Source: Hanleya hanleyi (lineage: Eukaryota > Mollusca > Polyplacophora > Lepidopleurida > Hanleyidae). Taken from it: a DNA stretch of 64,000 bases. Shown in pieces: positions 32,745 through 43,729 of this stretch. Position 1 is the stretch's first letter, and every line of letters starts with the position of its first letter. The translations under genes and the position numbers were made by a program. The DNA lies in assembly GCA_036873755.1 (NCBI GenBank), contig JAVTVY010016039.1, positions 1-64,000 of the forward strand, read 5' to 3'. The notes beneath the pieces are model-generated. The model did not search any database, was not told where the DNA came from, and worked only from the letters and a program-made list of their open reading frames with translations.

Positions 32745-33000
32745 AGTCAGCAATCTGTGCTGTATTATACCATATCTGTCCTGTATTATACAATATCTGT
32801 CCTGTGTTATACAATATCTGTCCTGTATTGTACCATATATGTCCTGTATTATACAATATATGTTCTGTATTATACCGAATCTGTGCTGTATTATACCATA
32901 TCTTTCCTGTATTGTACCATATATGTCCTGTATTATACAATATAAGTCCTCTATTATACCATATCTGTCCTGTATTATACCATACCCCATGTATTATACT
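32745..33000. repeat. Minisatellite in the loop, ~20-bp unit
   Basis: About 12 copies of TGTCCTGTATTATACAATATC with C/A and A/C variants. Open frames through it (Tyr/Ile/Leu-rich) are artefacts of the repeat. Confidence 0.9.
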
Positions 33001-33324
33001 ATGATGAGGGACACGTGTTCATTCCTATATGTACAGACACCACCGCCACCGAGCGTTGACGCTCGTTTACGCCCGCTGGAGGTGGTAGTTCCTGTGGGGC
33101 GGAGCTCGGCGATATTATATCTGGGACCTTGTCAACATCCGGGTTCTCAGTGAGTTTTCCCGTCGTTCCTCCGTCTTCCATCTGGGTACTGTAGTTTTAC
33201 ATCCCGGTCCTCATCTTACGTCCGGGTTTTTCCCTCACGTGAGCGGAACCGGAAGTTGTCGCCCCGATATTGACCTACTACTTCCAACAGGGGGCGCCAC
33301 CTGTCTTGTGAAACACACCCCAAA
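33001..33324. other. GC-rich loop segment
   Basis: No gene. GACCTTGTCAACATCCGGGT near 33121 resembles the inverse of 11171-11190 beside the Polinton cluster. Confidence 0.45.
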
Positions 33325-35868
33325 CACACGCATGCGCAGATTGGCGCGACTTCCAATGAAAACAAGCTAGTCTGACCCATGAGAGCTTCACACTGATACC
33401 CCACACGGTCCATTTGACCAGGGATGGTCCCTCAATCACTCAACAAACCTTTACGAATCCCCAAAATGTCTGCTTTCTATACTACGGACAGACTGCGCAT
33501 GCGCAAAGTGATGAATACGGACGATACATTAGTCCAGTCGGATCTCACTCACTCACCGTCGTTTGTGCGCCATGCGTTAAGACGGGCGCTGGGGACGCCT
33601 CAAGGGCGTTGCGCACGCCTGACTCGCTCACTCACTCACTCACTCATTCACTCAATCACACTCACTCACTCACTCACACACACGCGCGCATACACTCACA
33701 TTCACAGGTAACTCTACCAGGTAGCTGGATGACAAGAAGGCCGTTATCTACGCCAAACGCACTCCATTGCACCTCCGAAACTCCCACTTTCGCTTCTACT
33801 CGTACTGATGACGTCACCGATGACGTCACAGATGACATGGACAAACCTGAAGTCGTGGTCTACACCCGAAGAGCTACAACATGACACCCCATACGACACA
33901 TTCGGACCAAGGATGGTCCATCACTACCCCAAACACCTTCCTCTGCACCCCCAAAATGCTCGCTTTCGCTAATACACCCAACTGCGCATGCGCAGATTGA
34001 CTCGCCTTGCAATAAAAAACACGTCATTCTGACTCTATCCCACAAAAGCTTCACTTTGACACCTCCCACGACCCATTTGGACCAATAGTGGTCCATCTCT
34101 ACCCCAAACACACCCCACGCACCCCCAAAATGCCTGCTTTCTATACTACGGCCAGACTGCGCATGCGCAAAATACTGTAAACGGTCCATTCGGGTGCTCC
34201 TCTACGAGAGCTTCAAAGTAAGACCTCATACGACACCATCGGACCACTAGGGGCTCACCTAGACCCCAAAACGTCCAGCCAGTATGGACCTATCCCCCTG
34301 AGCCAGTATGGGCCTATCCAGACCTCCGAGAACTTTTCGAAAAATTTCACCGCTTAACTTCGAGACCCGCCCATCGTGTTCTACGTGGTGAGATGTGAAA
34401 AACAAGACCAAACAACCCATATCGCATTGAACACGTGTGAATTTCCCAGTACATACCTATTCCCCTGAGCCAGTATGGGCCTATGAGCCTATCCAGACCT
34501 CCGTGGACTTTTCGAAAAATTTCACCGCTTAGCTTCGGGACCCTTACCATCGTGTTTTACGTGGCGAGACGTGAAAAACGAGACCAAACAACCCATAGTT
34601 AAATCCCCCCAAAAATGACCACCCCGATACACCATACAGCCATTTTCCCGTATAGATGCAAATGTGCGAATCAGACCCCGTGTTCCGCTTTTCATATTTT
34701 CGTGGACATATCCTCAATGTACATACACCCACTCCCCCACCCTACCTCTCTCAATAGACCCCGATATCCCCCGGAGACCGATATTAGCCCTTTTGGATAT
34801 GGTTGATAGGGGTTTTCCCCTATTGTAGGGGTAAGTCCGTGTTCCGCTTGATATATTTTCGGGGATAAATCCTCATTTTACATGCACCCACCCATGACTT
34901 GATAGGCAGGCCCCGATAAGCCCGGGGGACCGGTATTACCCCGTTTCGACATGGTTGATAGGAGATTTCCCCTATTTTAGGGGTAAAGTCCGTGTTCCGC
35001 TTTTCATATTTTCGAGACAAATCCTCAATTTATATGCACCCTGACCACCCCGATACACCATACAGCCATTTTCCCGTATAGATGCAAATGTGCGAATCAG
35101 ACCCCGTTTTCCGCTTTTTATATTTTCGTGGATAAATCCTCAATGTACATACACCCACTCCCCCACCCTACCTCTCTCAATAGACCCCGATATCCCCCGG
35201 AGACCGATATTAGCCCTTTTGGATATGGTTGATAGGGGTTCTCCCCTATTGTAGGGGTATGTCCGTGTTCCGCTTTATATATTTTCGGGGATAAATCCTC
35301 ATTTTACATGCACCCACCCATGACTTGATAGGCAGGCCCCGATAAACCCGGGGGACCGATATTACCCCGTTTCGACATGGTTGATAGGAGATTTCCCCTA
35401 TTTTAGTGGTAAAGTCCGTGTTCCGCTTTTCATATTTTCGAGACAAATCCTCAATTTATATGCACCCACCCATGACTTGATAGCCCTGGAGGAGCGCTTC
35501 ACTTTGACACCTCATTTGACCCAATCGGTCCACTAGGGGCTCCTCTCGCCCCCAAAATGTCCCGAAGATTGCCAGAGAATTTTCCCCGGCTCCCCGCGTA
35601 TTTGGGACTACTTTCTGTCCGCGGAGGCTTTTTCCCGCGACCGCATAACCGCCAGATCGCATCACCGCGGAGGAATTCGAGGTCAAAAGTCATGTGACCT
35701 TGCCTTCCCAGCCGAGGTCAAACTACTCGCTTCTGATTGACTGTCAAAGCGAAAATTGGAACTCCTCTGTGTTCGGAGGTAGCTTTTGCTCCCCAATATG
35801 CAATTTTTTTAGGTCAAAGGTGAATACTAAATTAAATGCACTTACTATACTACTTACGCTGCAATAAC
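33325..35868 (-). repeat. Right arm of giant inverted repeat
   Basis: Inverse of the left arm, ending outward at TGCACTTACTATACTACTT. It carries its own internal tandem duplication: 34617-35040 is repeated at 35042-35460, each with CCGCTTTTxATATTTTCG (TATA-like on the minus strand). Clear target duplications were not found. Confidence 0.85.
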
Positions 35869-36551
35869 ACTGTACTCAAGGCGCTGTTATACCAGAATCC
35901 TGCGATTCCGTGAGAATTGCTCTGATCCTACAAGATATATTTTCAGATGACTAAAACAGTTCTTTTATACTATTATTTCATAGGTATTCATTATTTCATT
36001 CCACGGAAGAAAAGTTGAGGAATTCTCCTCGTTCGCCTATAAAAGTCCGTAGGCGTGTTTTGGGGTTAAATTCGAATGTAACTATATTATATATTTGCAG
36101 ATAATCACTCTATAGGTCTATGGGCTGAGTAGATTCAATTTACCTTTGAGTTATTATTTATAGTTTATAAGACTAAACGAGTTGGAAGCTTATGAGATAG
36201 TCACATCTATAACTGTTCAAACGGGAATACTGTTGATTCAATGAAGGCAAGGTAAGGTGGCGGCTGTCGTGTGCTAATTCATACCAATCAAATTAATTTC
36301 TTCGATCAGAGTGCCCGGAAATGTGTGATATTTAACCTTGATTACGTAATACAAAGTACGTGCCAGGAGTACCGGTACTCATTTCGGGCCTGCTTTTCTA
36401 CTCCATCACTTGAAGGGTTGCCTTACCATATTTGAAACAAAATACAGGGGGACAAGTAAACACGTGTGCCAATTTGGTGACCAATATAATATACCAAATG
36501 TCCCCAAATTAATATAATTTCTCGTAGTATTCTGCTGAACTCTTAGTCATA
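35869..36551. other. Intergenic, upstream of cGLR
   Basis: AT-rich, no repeat recognised. No strong TATA box could be tied to the gene; an upstream non-coding exon may lie here. Confidence 0.4.
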
Positions 36552-37694
36552 ATGGCATTAATTTATTTTTGCAGAGATTCCCTGCTCCATCAACTCCGAA
36601 TTGTGCTGTCTGAATTGGGAATAGATGAAGATGAAATGACACAGGCGAAGTCCGTTATGCAGGACGTCACACAGAGAGTACTCAACGGTCTACAACAAGA
36701 GCATTCGTTCATCAAGAAATTTGAGTTCACTGGAAGTGCCTATGAAGGTTCAAAGATTATGTCTGCCAACGAATTCGACGTCATGGTTATCTTTGATGGG
36801 AATCTGGGTGACGGACTTGTCAGCAATACGGCAACCCCGGGTTATGTTTCCCTACAGCTTCGTAATCAGTCAGCTGACGTATATAGACGATTTCTGCAAG
36901 AACACCGATCTACTGATGGGCAAACATACCTTGATCCGGAAATGGCGCGCAGAGCCTTTTTCGGTCTGGTGCAAAAGCAGATCAACAAATTGGGAATTCG
37001 GAATGTGGTGGTGTCTCTTCATGGTCCCGCCGTCATGCTGACGATAAACGGAAATATAGACGTCGACTTGGTGCTGGCATTTTCTGTAAATGAAGGACGG
37101 AACCGGTATTCGGTGGATGATGACCTGTTCGTCGCTAAACCATTCAAGGATTATGCCGAAGAAAAGGTCTATCAGATCAACTTTGTCCCAATATCTCTCC
37201 TTTGGCGACAGTCTTTCTCTTTGAAGGAAAAAGAAATGTTGCGAGGTATCGACATGGGTCAAGGCTGCCGTCGACAGTGTCTTAAAATTCTTAAATGGAT
37301 TCGAGAACGAGATACGACCTTGGGGAAGCTGACGTCTTACCATTTCAAGACCCTGCTCTTTCACGAGTGTGCTCGCCTAACAAGTTCCTGTTATTGGACC
37401 AACGACAACTTAGCCGAGCGCTTTACAGGGATGTTGAGAAGCCTCTTCGATTGTCTACAACGAAGATGCCTCCAACACTATTTCGTGTCGACCTTAAACC
37501 TACTAGACGGGATAAGGGAAATTACTATCCGGAACATGGAGGGACGGGTAAAGACCCTCATCAACAGCGACCAGGCTCGAACAGAACTTCTATCCAGAAG
37601 ATCAACGGCCTACAGGAATATTCCCGAATCTCTCGAGACAACTACTACGCCTACTACTGATGATGCTGGCTGGAGATGGTGCACAGTACAATAA
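36552..37694 (+). CDS. cGAS-like receptor (cGLR), Mab21-type nucleotidyltransferase
   Basis: A 380-residue single-frame gene of the cGAS/Mab21 family, innate-immune enzymes that make cyclic dinucleotides upon nucleic-acid sensing. The nucleotidyltransferase core shows FTGSAYEGSKI (G61-S62 of the GS motif), the acidic pair EFDVM (E74, D76) and a third acid in NIDVDLVLAF (D172), so the catalytic triad looks intact. The Mab21 helical half shows WRQSFSLKEKEML (from W218), CLKILKWI and SYHFKTLLFHECA. The Cys/His zinc-ribbon of vertebrate cGAS, which would sit between EKEML and CLKILK, is absent. The ATG at 36552 is followed by TTTATTTTTGCAG at 36563-36575, which may be a splice acceptor; then coding would start at 36576 after an upstream exon. 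The Thr-rich tail (ETTTTPTTDD) is unusual. Length fits the family. Confidence 0.85.
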   Translation: MALIYFCRDSLLHQLRIVLSELGIDEDEMTQAKSVMQDVTQRVLNGLQQEHSFIKKFEFTGSAYEGSKIMSANEFDVMVIFDGNLGDGLVSNTATPGYVSLQLRNQSADVYRRFLQEHRSTDGQTYLDPEMARRAFFGLVQKQINKLGIRNVVVSLHGPAVMLTINGNIDVDLVLAFSVNEGRNRYSVDDDLFVAKPFKDYAEEKVYQINFVPISLLWRQSFSLKEKEMLRGIDMGQGCRRQCLKILKWIRERDTTLGKLTSYHFKTLLFHECARLTSSCYWTNDNLAERFTGMLRSLFDCLQRRCLQHYFVSTLNLLDGIREITIRNMEGRVKTLINSDQARTELLSRRSTAYRNIPESLETTTTPTTDDAGWRWCTVQ

Positions 37695-38010
37695 GTAGTA
37701 CCGGTACACGGTTAACTTCGAGAGGAAACCGTACTCATTTCAATAAGTAACAGCACAGATTACATTTATTATTATTTTATTTGAAAATATGGGGAAAGGG
37801 TGTATTTTGTTTGTCGACCTTCAACGGGGATCACGTGTCCCAGAAGGAATATTGCTCTCCTTCATAATTTTTTGGAAATGGAAAAAAACAACATTGAAAG
37901 TGCTTGATGGTGGGAGGGGAAAATGCCGAGAAGCATATACTTTCTGATGCCCGTCATCCCAGCAGACTGTAGAATCGCGTGAACCTAATTCAGACCACAC
38001 AGCAGCAGAA

Positions 38011-38179
38011 ACTACACGCTTAAAACCAAAGTGTTGAAACTTACTCGTAAAGTGTTGAAATAACCCTTTAAGTGTGTCCACAGGGACAACACTTAAAGAG
38101 CAGTCCCTGTGGACACACTTAAAGGGTTATTTCAACACTTTACGAGTAAGATTCAACACTTTAGTTTTAAGCGTGTAGT
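38011..38179. repeat. Near-perfect 76-bp hairpin (MITE-like)
   Basis: Arms 38011-38086 and 38104-38179 match at 74 of 76 positions with a 17-nt loop. The ends are ACTACACGCT / AGCGTGTAGT. It is most simply a small foldback/MITE, but a transcript would form a long dsRNA hairpin. It lies about 320 bp past the cGLR stop. Confidence 0.85.
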
Positions 38180-38389
38180 GGTAGTTCATGAACCGTATTT
38201 TGATGGACAGCAGCACTCCATCCTCCGCCAGGTCTATATGTTCAGCGTTTTACATCACCAATTACTTGAGGAAATATATATAATTGCGTCAATACATATT
38301 GAAAAATAAGACTTGAGATGTGTTCAATTTATTCATGTACACTATATATCATGATATATAGCTTTAACATAGATTATGATGAATCGTGT

Positions 38390-38620
38390 ACACTCTAAAA
38401 TAATTAGATTGAAAATTCAATCTATCAGATTGAAATTTTTGACCAATCTATTCGATTGAATATTCTATTTATTAGATTAAAAATTCCAATTTAGTAGATT
38501 GGATTTTCTGTCTTCATTTTATCGATTTCAATCTATTAGATTGAATATTTTTAATCCAATGAAAGATTGGTCACTAATTCCAATCTGATAGATTGAATTT
38601 CAATCTAATTTTTGACGATT
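38390..38620. repeat. Irregular CAATCTATTAGATTGAA repeat
   Basis: Roughly ten self-complementary units of AATCTATYAGATTGAA separated by A/T-rich spacers. Confidence 0.75.
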
Positions 38621-39360
38621 TTCTTGGACGATTTAGGGCACCCTAGTATCATCAACTCCACCATAGCCAATAGGGAATCCTACCTTAGCATTCATAACTC
38701 TATACTATAGACAACAGTAAAAACTTCTTTCCTTCCGGCTTTGGAAATGTAAAATCGTTATGGGATATATTGTGACGGCTTCATGTTATGTATGATATTT
38801 GTATTATCCTCATCACCTGACAAGTCTGTCTTAATACCATTTGTGTAAATACGTTTTACTAAGAATGCCAAAATTTCCTCTGATGTTATCTACGCAAAAA
38901 GGATAAATATTAATTTGGTATTTGTACGAACTTTTGAGTAAAGTTGCACATCCTGAAATGTTGTTGTTGCGCGTGTCGAGGTCGAGAAATTGCGTTTTGA
39001 CAATATTACTGATATTCAATATATAAATACCTACCTGAGTCAATTAAATAATTGTCTTGGAATGTTATCCAGTAGTTGTCAATACTTCATTCTCAGTAGT
39101 TTGATCAAGATTGATGTTTTACCACTATTTTTCAGGCAGGACACTTGCCGATGTCCGCCATGTTTGTTCTGATGACGTCAGCGACAATATTCTTCAAACC
39201 AAAATCTAATACTTTTAGATTCATCTTGAAGCTTATTTGTTAATATTTGACGATTATATAATATTCTTAGAGTAATTATTGTTTTATCTCAATCAAATTA
39301 ATGCATGATTAACCTTGCAAATTAGAGTAAAGCTTTCCTGAGATTCCTGGTTTCGGGGTA
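38621..39360. other. No recognisable feature
   Basis: AT-rich with no gene or repeat that I can name. Confidence 0.45.
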
Positions 39361-39404
39361 ACTTCATCGACGCTAGAGGGCGCTCTTTTGTTGTGTCTGC
39401 TGGC

Positions 39405-39464
39405 TATAAATACGCAGTTCTGCGTGTACTCGTCACTTGGTGCGAGCCGAGTCAGCCGAAAAGG
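39405..39464 (+). promoter_or_regulatory. Complete core promoter with early splice donor
   Basis: TATAAATA at 39405-39412 and an initiator-like TCACTT with its A at 39435, 30 bp downstream, give canonical spacing. GAAAAG|GTAATT at 39463/39464 could be a splice donor. No protein-coding frame follows. It may drive the structured repeats downstream or belong to an LTR. Confidence 0.45.
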
Positions 39465-39566
39465 TAATTATTGGAAGGATAATGCTGATAACATAGCCAG
39501 CATATTGGAGTGAATAATGCTGATAACATAGCCAGAAAATTTGGATTAACAGTTAAGGATTGAAAT

Positions 39567-39943
39567 ATAAATACTGGTAAAAAGATACCAACCCCTCGAT
39601 CTTAGACACGGGAAGGGCATGGTGAAAACATCGCCAGGCATTGCCCGTGAATAAGACTAATCGAGCTGAGGCAACGACTGGAGCATTGTAGATCTAAAAC
39701 GATCCATAATCCCCTCGATTTTGATACGGGAAGGGCTTAGCATTATAACATTGCTTTAAGCATTGCCCGTGGATAAATAACGAGCTGAGGCTACGAAATA
39801 TTCTACAGAAAAGACCTCCCATTTTAACTACGGAAAGGGTTTGACCTAATACCTGCATAACGGTATATCCAAACATGCAGACTGGTTTTAAGCATTGTCC
39901 GTAAATAAAACAGGAGACGGTCTGATTTACCAGTATTATTTAT
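39567..39943 (+). ncRNA. Candidate structured RNA: three related hairpins in a closing stem
   Basis: Three imperfect repeats (39592-39671, 39710-39790, 39815-39917) each begin CCTCxAT, contain ACGGG/A-AAGGG and GCATTGYCCGT, and end near GAG. In each, an outer pair (CTCGAT/ATCGAG, CTCG/CGAG, CTCC/GGAG) and an inner pair (CACGGG/CCCGTG, ACGGG/CCCGT, ACGGA/TCCGT) can form, with matching changes on both sides. Flanking ATACTGGTAAA (39571-) and TTTACCAGTAT (39926-) are inverted and could close the whole. Structure is inferred by eye; the family is unknown to me. Confidence 0.4.
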
Positions 39944-39949
39944 TTCAAA

Positions 39950-40840
39950 TAACACAGATGATTAATCCAGTACAAGGGGAAAATGATACAAGAAAATTAA
40001 CATGTAAATACATGTAGGACCACTGTATACGGCACAACAGAAATATACTTACCTTCAATAAAATTCGAGAAATCATTTCAACTGGATTTAACAGGGTATT
40101 AAAGTGAATTAAATAACAAGGAAATGCACAGCCCCTGCCATGTTGAATAAACAAAGCACAAGTGATTACTCCTGAAACAACCATAATGGAAGGACGTCAT
40201 TTAACAAGTGACGGTTGTAAAAATTGCATTTTACCAACACGAGTAATCTCCCTTGGACCAGCCAGATATTAAAGGAAACTCAAACGAGATACATGTTGGA
40301 GGATTGAATCAGGAATAAAACACAATAAAACAACAAACGAAACCCGGGAAAGATTCAGTTTATTTAATACAGGAATCAGTTGGAAAGGTTATGATATGAG
40401 TAGCAAATTTCCATGATGCAATACTGAAATACAATAAATCCTGTAAACGTTCAGAGTATTTGAACTTACCTGTTGGTAGAAATATTTCATGAGAGTTTCT
40501 AAATAAATCTTCATTGATGTTTGAATTGATCATTAATAACTTCTTGTTATTTTCATTATTAACTAGTTGAAGACGAATTTGATTAATTTCCGGATGAATT
40601 CCGGTGGTGTCAGAACTGATTAAATTTAGGCGATTGACTTAATAAGTAAATCGCCATCCTGACCGATCAGCGGTGTATTACAGAATCGTAGTACAGGTTG
40701 ACCGTTACAATATGCCCCTACTACAGGCAGTGAACTGTGTATACAGTGTAGTATTTCTTTCTAGAATATGTAAAAGGAATCATCAGTCTGGTGGGTCATA
40801 TAGTTTCTTGTTGCAAGAGAGAAGTGGTAAACCGTTTTCA
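39950..40840. other. No recognised gene
   Basis: AT-rich DNA leading into the minisatellite; the start of a His-rich open frame here continues only as minisatellite translation. Confidence 0.45.
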
Positions 40841-40849
40841 TTGATGTCG

Positions 40850-41317
40850 GTGAGACATGATGGTTTTCCTATCGTCATGTCGGTGAGACATCATGATATT
40901 CCTATCGTCATGCCGGCGAGACATCATGATATTCTTATCGTCATGTCGGTGAGAAATCATGGTATTCCTATCGTCATGTCGGTGAGACATCATGATATTC
41001 ATATCGTCATGTCTGTGAGACATCATGGTATTCCTATCGTCATGTCGGTGAGACATCATGGTATTCCTATCGTCATGTCGGTAAGACATGGTATTCCTAT
41101 CGTCATGTCGGTGAGACATCATGATATTCCTATCGTCATATCAGTGAGACATCATGGTATTCCTATCGTCATGTCGGTGAGACATCATGATATTCCTATC
41201 GTCATGTCGGCGAGACATCATGGTATTCCTATCGTCATGTCGGTGAGACATCACGATATTTCTTTCGTCATGTCGGTGAGACATGATATTCCTATCGTCA
41301 TGTCCGTGAGACATCAT
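40850..41317. repeat. 33-bp minisatellite, left part
   Basis: Unit ATTCCTATCGTCATGTCGGT plus GAGACATCATGGT, about 14 copies with GGT/GAT variants and a few deletions. The array resumes at 46653 after the LINE insertion. Confidence 0.95.
41300..41317. repeat. LINE target-site duplication, left
   Basis: ATGTCCGTGAGACATCAT, 18 bp, identical to 46653-46670. Both copies carry GTCCG where almost all other array units have GTCGG, which marks them as a real duplication of one unit. Confidence 0.8.
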
Positions 41318-41640
41318 TTATTTTTTATAATTCATAATTTTTTTATTTCTTTTCCTTAAATCACATACATGTGCAGTATCTGCAGTTTTACAATATATTT
41401 GTAAGCAAGTATGTCCTGGGCACCATTCATAACAGTGTATATTTCTCTGTAACTGATACCATGTACATAAAGGCATCTATCATATTTTGTCCATACATGT
41501 TAGACACAGTTCTATTTCATTTCAGTTAGTGCACGAAGAAGAAAAAGCAAACAGTATTCCATCCACTACAAACCTAGTGAACGGAAATATCCAAATAATT
41601 ACTACGCATATGAGATTCTAATTTTCTTTTAAGATAAGCA

Positions 41641-42050
41641 TCAGTCAGCTGTCATGGGTAATTCCTCTCTAAATAAAAGGTGACAGGATGACCACAGACG
41701 GTTAAAAACAGCCCAGTCCCCATTTACGTAACAGTTATATCTATTAATAGTGTATAATTTTTGTAACTCCTTCTTGATATAAACAACGTTTGGCTTTTCC
41801 TGTCGTACCTTCTGCTTGTAGATCTGGTATTTTATTGCAATAATGATGAAATTCAGTATATTATTTCTTTTCTCACTCAATCCTAACATTACCGTTCTCA
41901 CATTTAGCTTGATGCGAATGTTTGCCTTGTCATAAACCACTCTTCTATATGTTGCCAAATTGGTCTAACTTTACCGCAGTTCCGAAATAAGTGTAAGACC
42001 GTTTCATTTTCCAGTTCACAGAAGGTGCATAAACTACTAACCTTTTAATT
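41641..42050 (-). pseudogene. LINE ORF2 C-terminus with zinc-binding segment
   Basis: The minus strand near 42020-41945 reads CTFCELENETVLHLFRNCGK, the CX2C-H-C zinc-binding RVT-associated segment of L1-like ORF2. NVRTVMLGLSEKRNNILNFI and YQIYKQKVRQEKP follow to the stop at 41641. Reading frames change between this part and the RT part, so the gene is broken. Confidence 0.7.
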
Positions 42051-43729
42051 TAATTAAATTTGCAAAAATATTTGTAGTCAAGATTCCATTAACTATTCTA
42101 TATTGAAACCATCTCAGCGTGGTGTCATTGATGGTGCCTTTTGCTGCTATGTTGTTAAATACTTTCCATTCTTTTTCACTGAAAACCTGCCCTATGGAAT
42201 TCTCCCACTTTATATTTGCTTTTGATTTTTCGAAACAACTATGTGTTAAAATTTCGTAAAAAGTCTTACACCCTTTCATAGTTTTGACTAACGGAAATAT
42301 GTGTGGAGGTATGAATGGAAGTATCAGAGGCTTGGTAAATTCTTTTATATCCAACGTACGCAAGGCCTTCTTCACAACTTCAAGTACACCAAGAAATTCT
42401 AAAAAGTTGGTGTCTACAATGTAAACAGCTTTGAACTCTTCATATTTCATAAATTGTCCTTTTGAATTTGTTAAATCATTCACAAACTTAATACTTTTCT
42501 GCAACCAGGGTTTATACATAAAAGGTCGGTTTGCAATTTTATAAAGATCATTATTCCAAAGGAACTCCTTCCTAAAGGCATCTTCCGGACTTTCTTTATA
42601 CACGATATTTTGTTGTAAAGAGCTCCATGCTCTTAAAACATCACGCCAAAACTGATTTTTCATCGCTGGTATTACGTTATTTAACAAAGTATATGAACCG
42701 GTTTCCAAAATATTATATATCTTGGAATTTCCATCAACAAAAAGTTTGTCCATTTCGGATCTGGTGTAACATCCGTCTTAACCAAGACAACTTTTGAGCC
42801 TGGATAAATTGTTTTATCAATGGTATATCCATTCCACCATCACGGGCTTTCTTAACTGCTTGTTTTCTGGCTACTTTATCGGGTTTTGAACCCCACACAA
42901 AGACAAAACATTGTTTTTGCAAATCTTCTATTATTTTATCCGAAGGGTCCGGAAGAGATGAGAATAGATGGTTCAGTTTTGATAACATTAAAGATTTAAG
43001 TACTACAATTCTTCCTAATGGTGTTAAAAGTCTATGCGACCAAATTTTCATCATATTTTCGATAGTCTTTAACTTATCCTTATAGTTTCGTTCTATCATT
43101 TCAGCCAAATTAAGAGTAAACTGAAGACCGAGAAGGGTAAATGGGCCTTGGGACCAATCAAGGTGCCATTTAATATTATACTGCACATCTGAATTTTTTT
43201 TGCTACCTATCCAAATAATCCTTGTTTTGTCTGTGTTGACTTTTAAGCCCGAAAACCTGGCATAAAATTCAAGGACATTCAAACAGCAATTCAAGCTCTT
43301 TTCTGAACCATCGAGGATCACAGTTGTGTCGTCCGCGTATTGTGTAAGTTTGTATTCTATGTTGTTAATACGTATGCCTTTAACCTTATTATTCATTCTA
43401 AGCATGGCAGCCAAAACTTTTGCACATATGAGAAATATGTATGGCGAAAGGGGATCTCCTTGGCGACAACCTCGTGATATTTCAAAAGAACGTGATGCAA
43501 ATCCATTCACTATTGCACATGACTGAATATTATTATAAAAAACGCGAATCCATCTCTGTATTGAGGGTCCGAAGTTAAAAAATTCTAAAGCTTTGTGTAT
43601 ATAGTTCCAATCCACCGAGTCAAACGCCTTCTCAAAGTCTATTAAAAGAAGCATACCGGGAACTTGATAATCTTCAGCGAAATGCATAGTATCCTGAACT
43701 AACCTGGTAGACTCACCCATACTTTCCAT
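42037..43729 (-). pseudogene. LINE RT, duplicate A (retains catalytic motifs)
   Basis: Contains MLLLIDFEKAFDSVDW (RT motif A), GCRQGDPLSPYIFLI (motif B) and LTQYADDTTVILDG (motif C, YADD), then LKVNTDKTRIIWIGS and the thumb-like region. Two minus frames (43729-42734 and 42753-42037) overlap, so a frameshift lies near 42740-42753. Its 3' two thirds are duplicated in 43721-45044. Confidence 0.8.

Noticed and set aside
32727..33153. Tyr/Ile- and Ile/Gly-rich open frames
   Set aside because: By-products of the ~20-bp loop minisatellite.
37821..38309. Two small genes starting MDTLKGLFQHF on opposite strands
   Set aside because: They are the two arms of the 76-bp hairpin read from each strand.
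39420..39480. Hammerhead ribozyme near the promoter (retrozyme or Penelope type)
   Set aside because: No CUGAUGA core paired with GAAA at suitable spacing could be found.
40850..41317. CRISPR-like direct repeats (also 50145-51970)
   Set aside because: No unique spacers; the units are contiguous. The setting is eukaryotic, so these are minisatellites.
40673..41359. 228-codon His/Arg-rich open frame (MSVRHHDIPIV repeats)
   Set aside because: It is the translation of the 33-bp minisatellite; 33 is divisible by 3, so any open unit stays open. The antisense frame is just as long.
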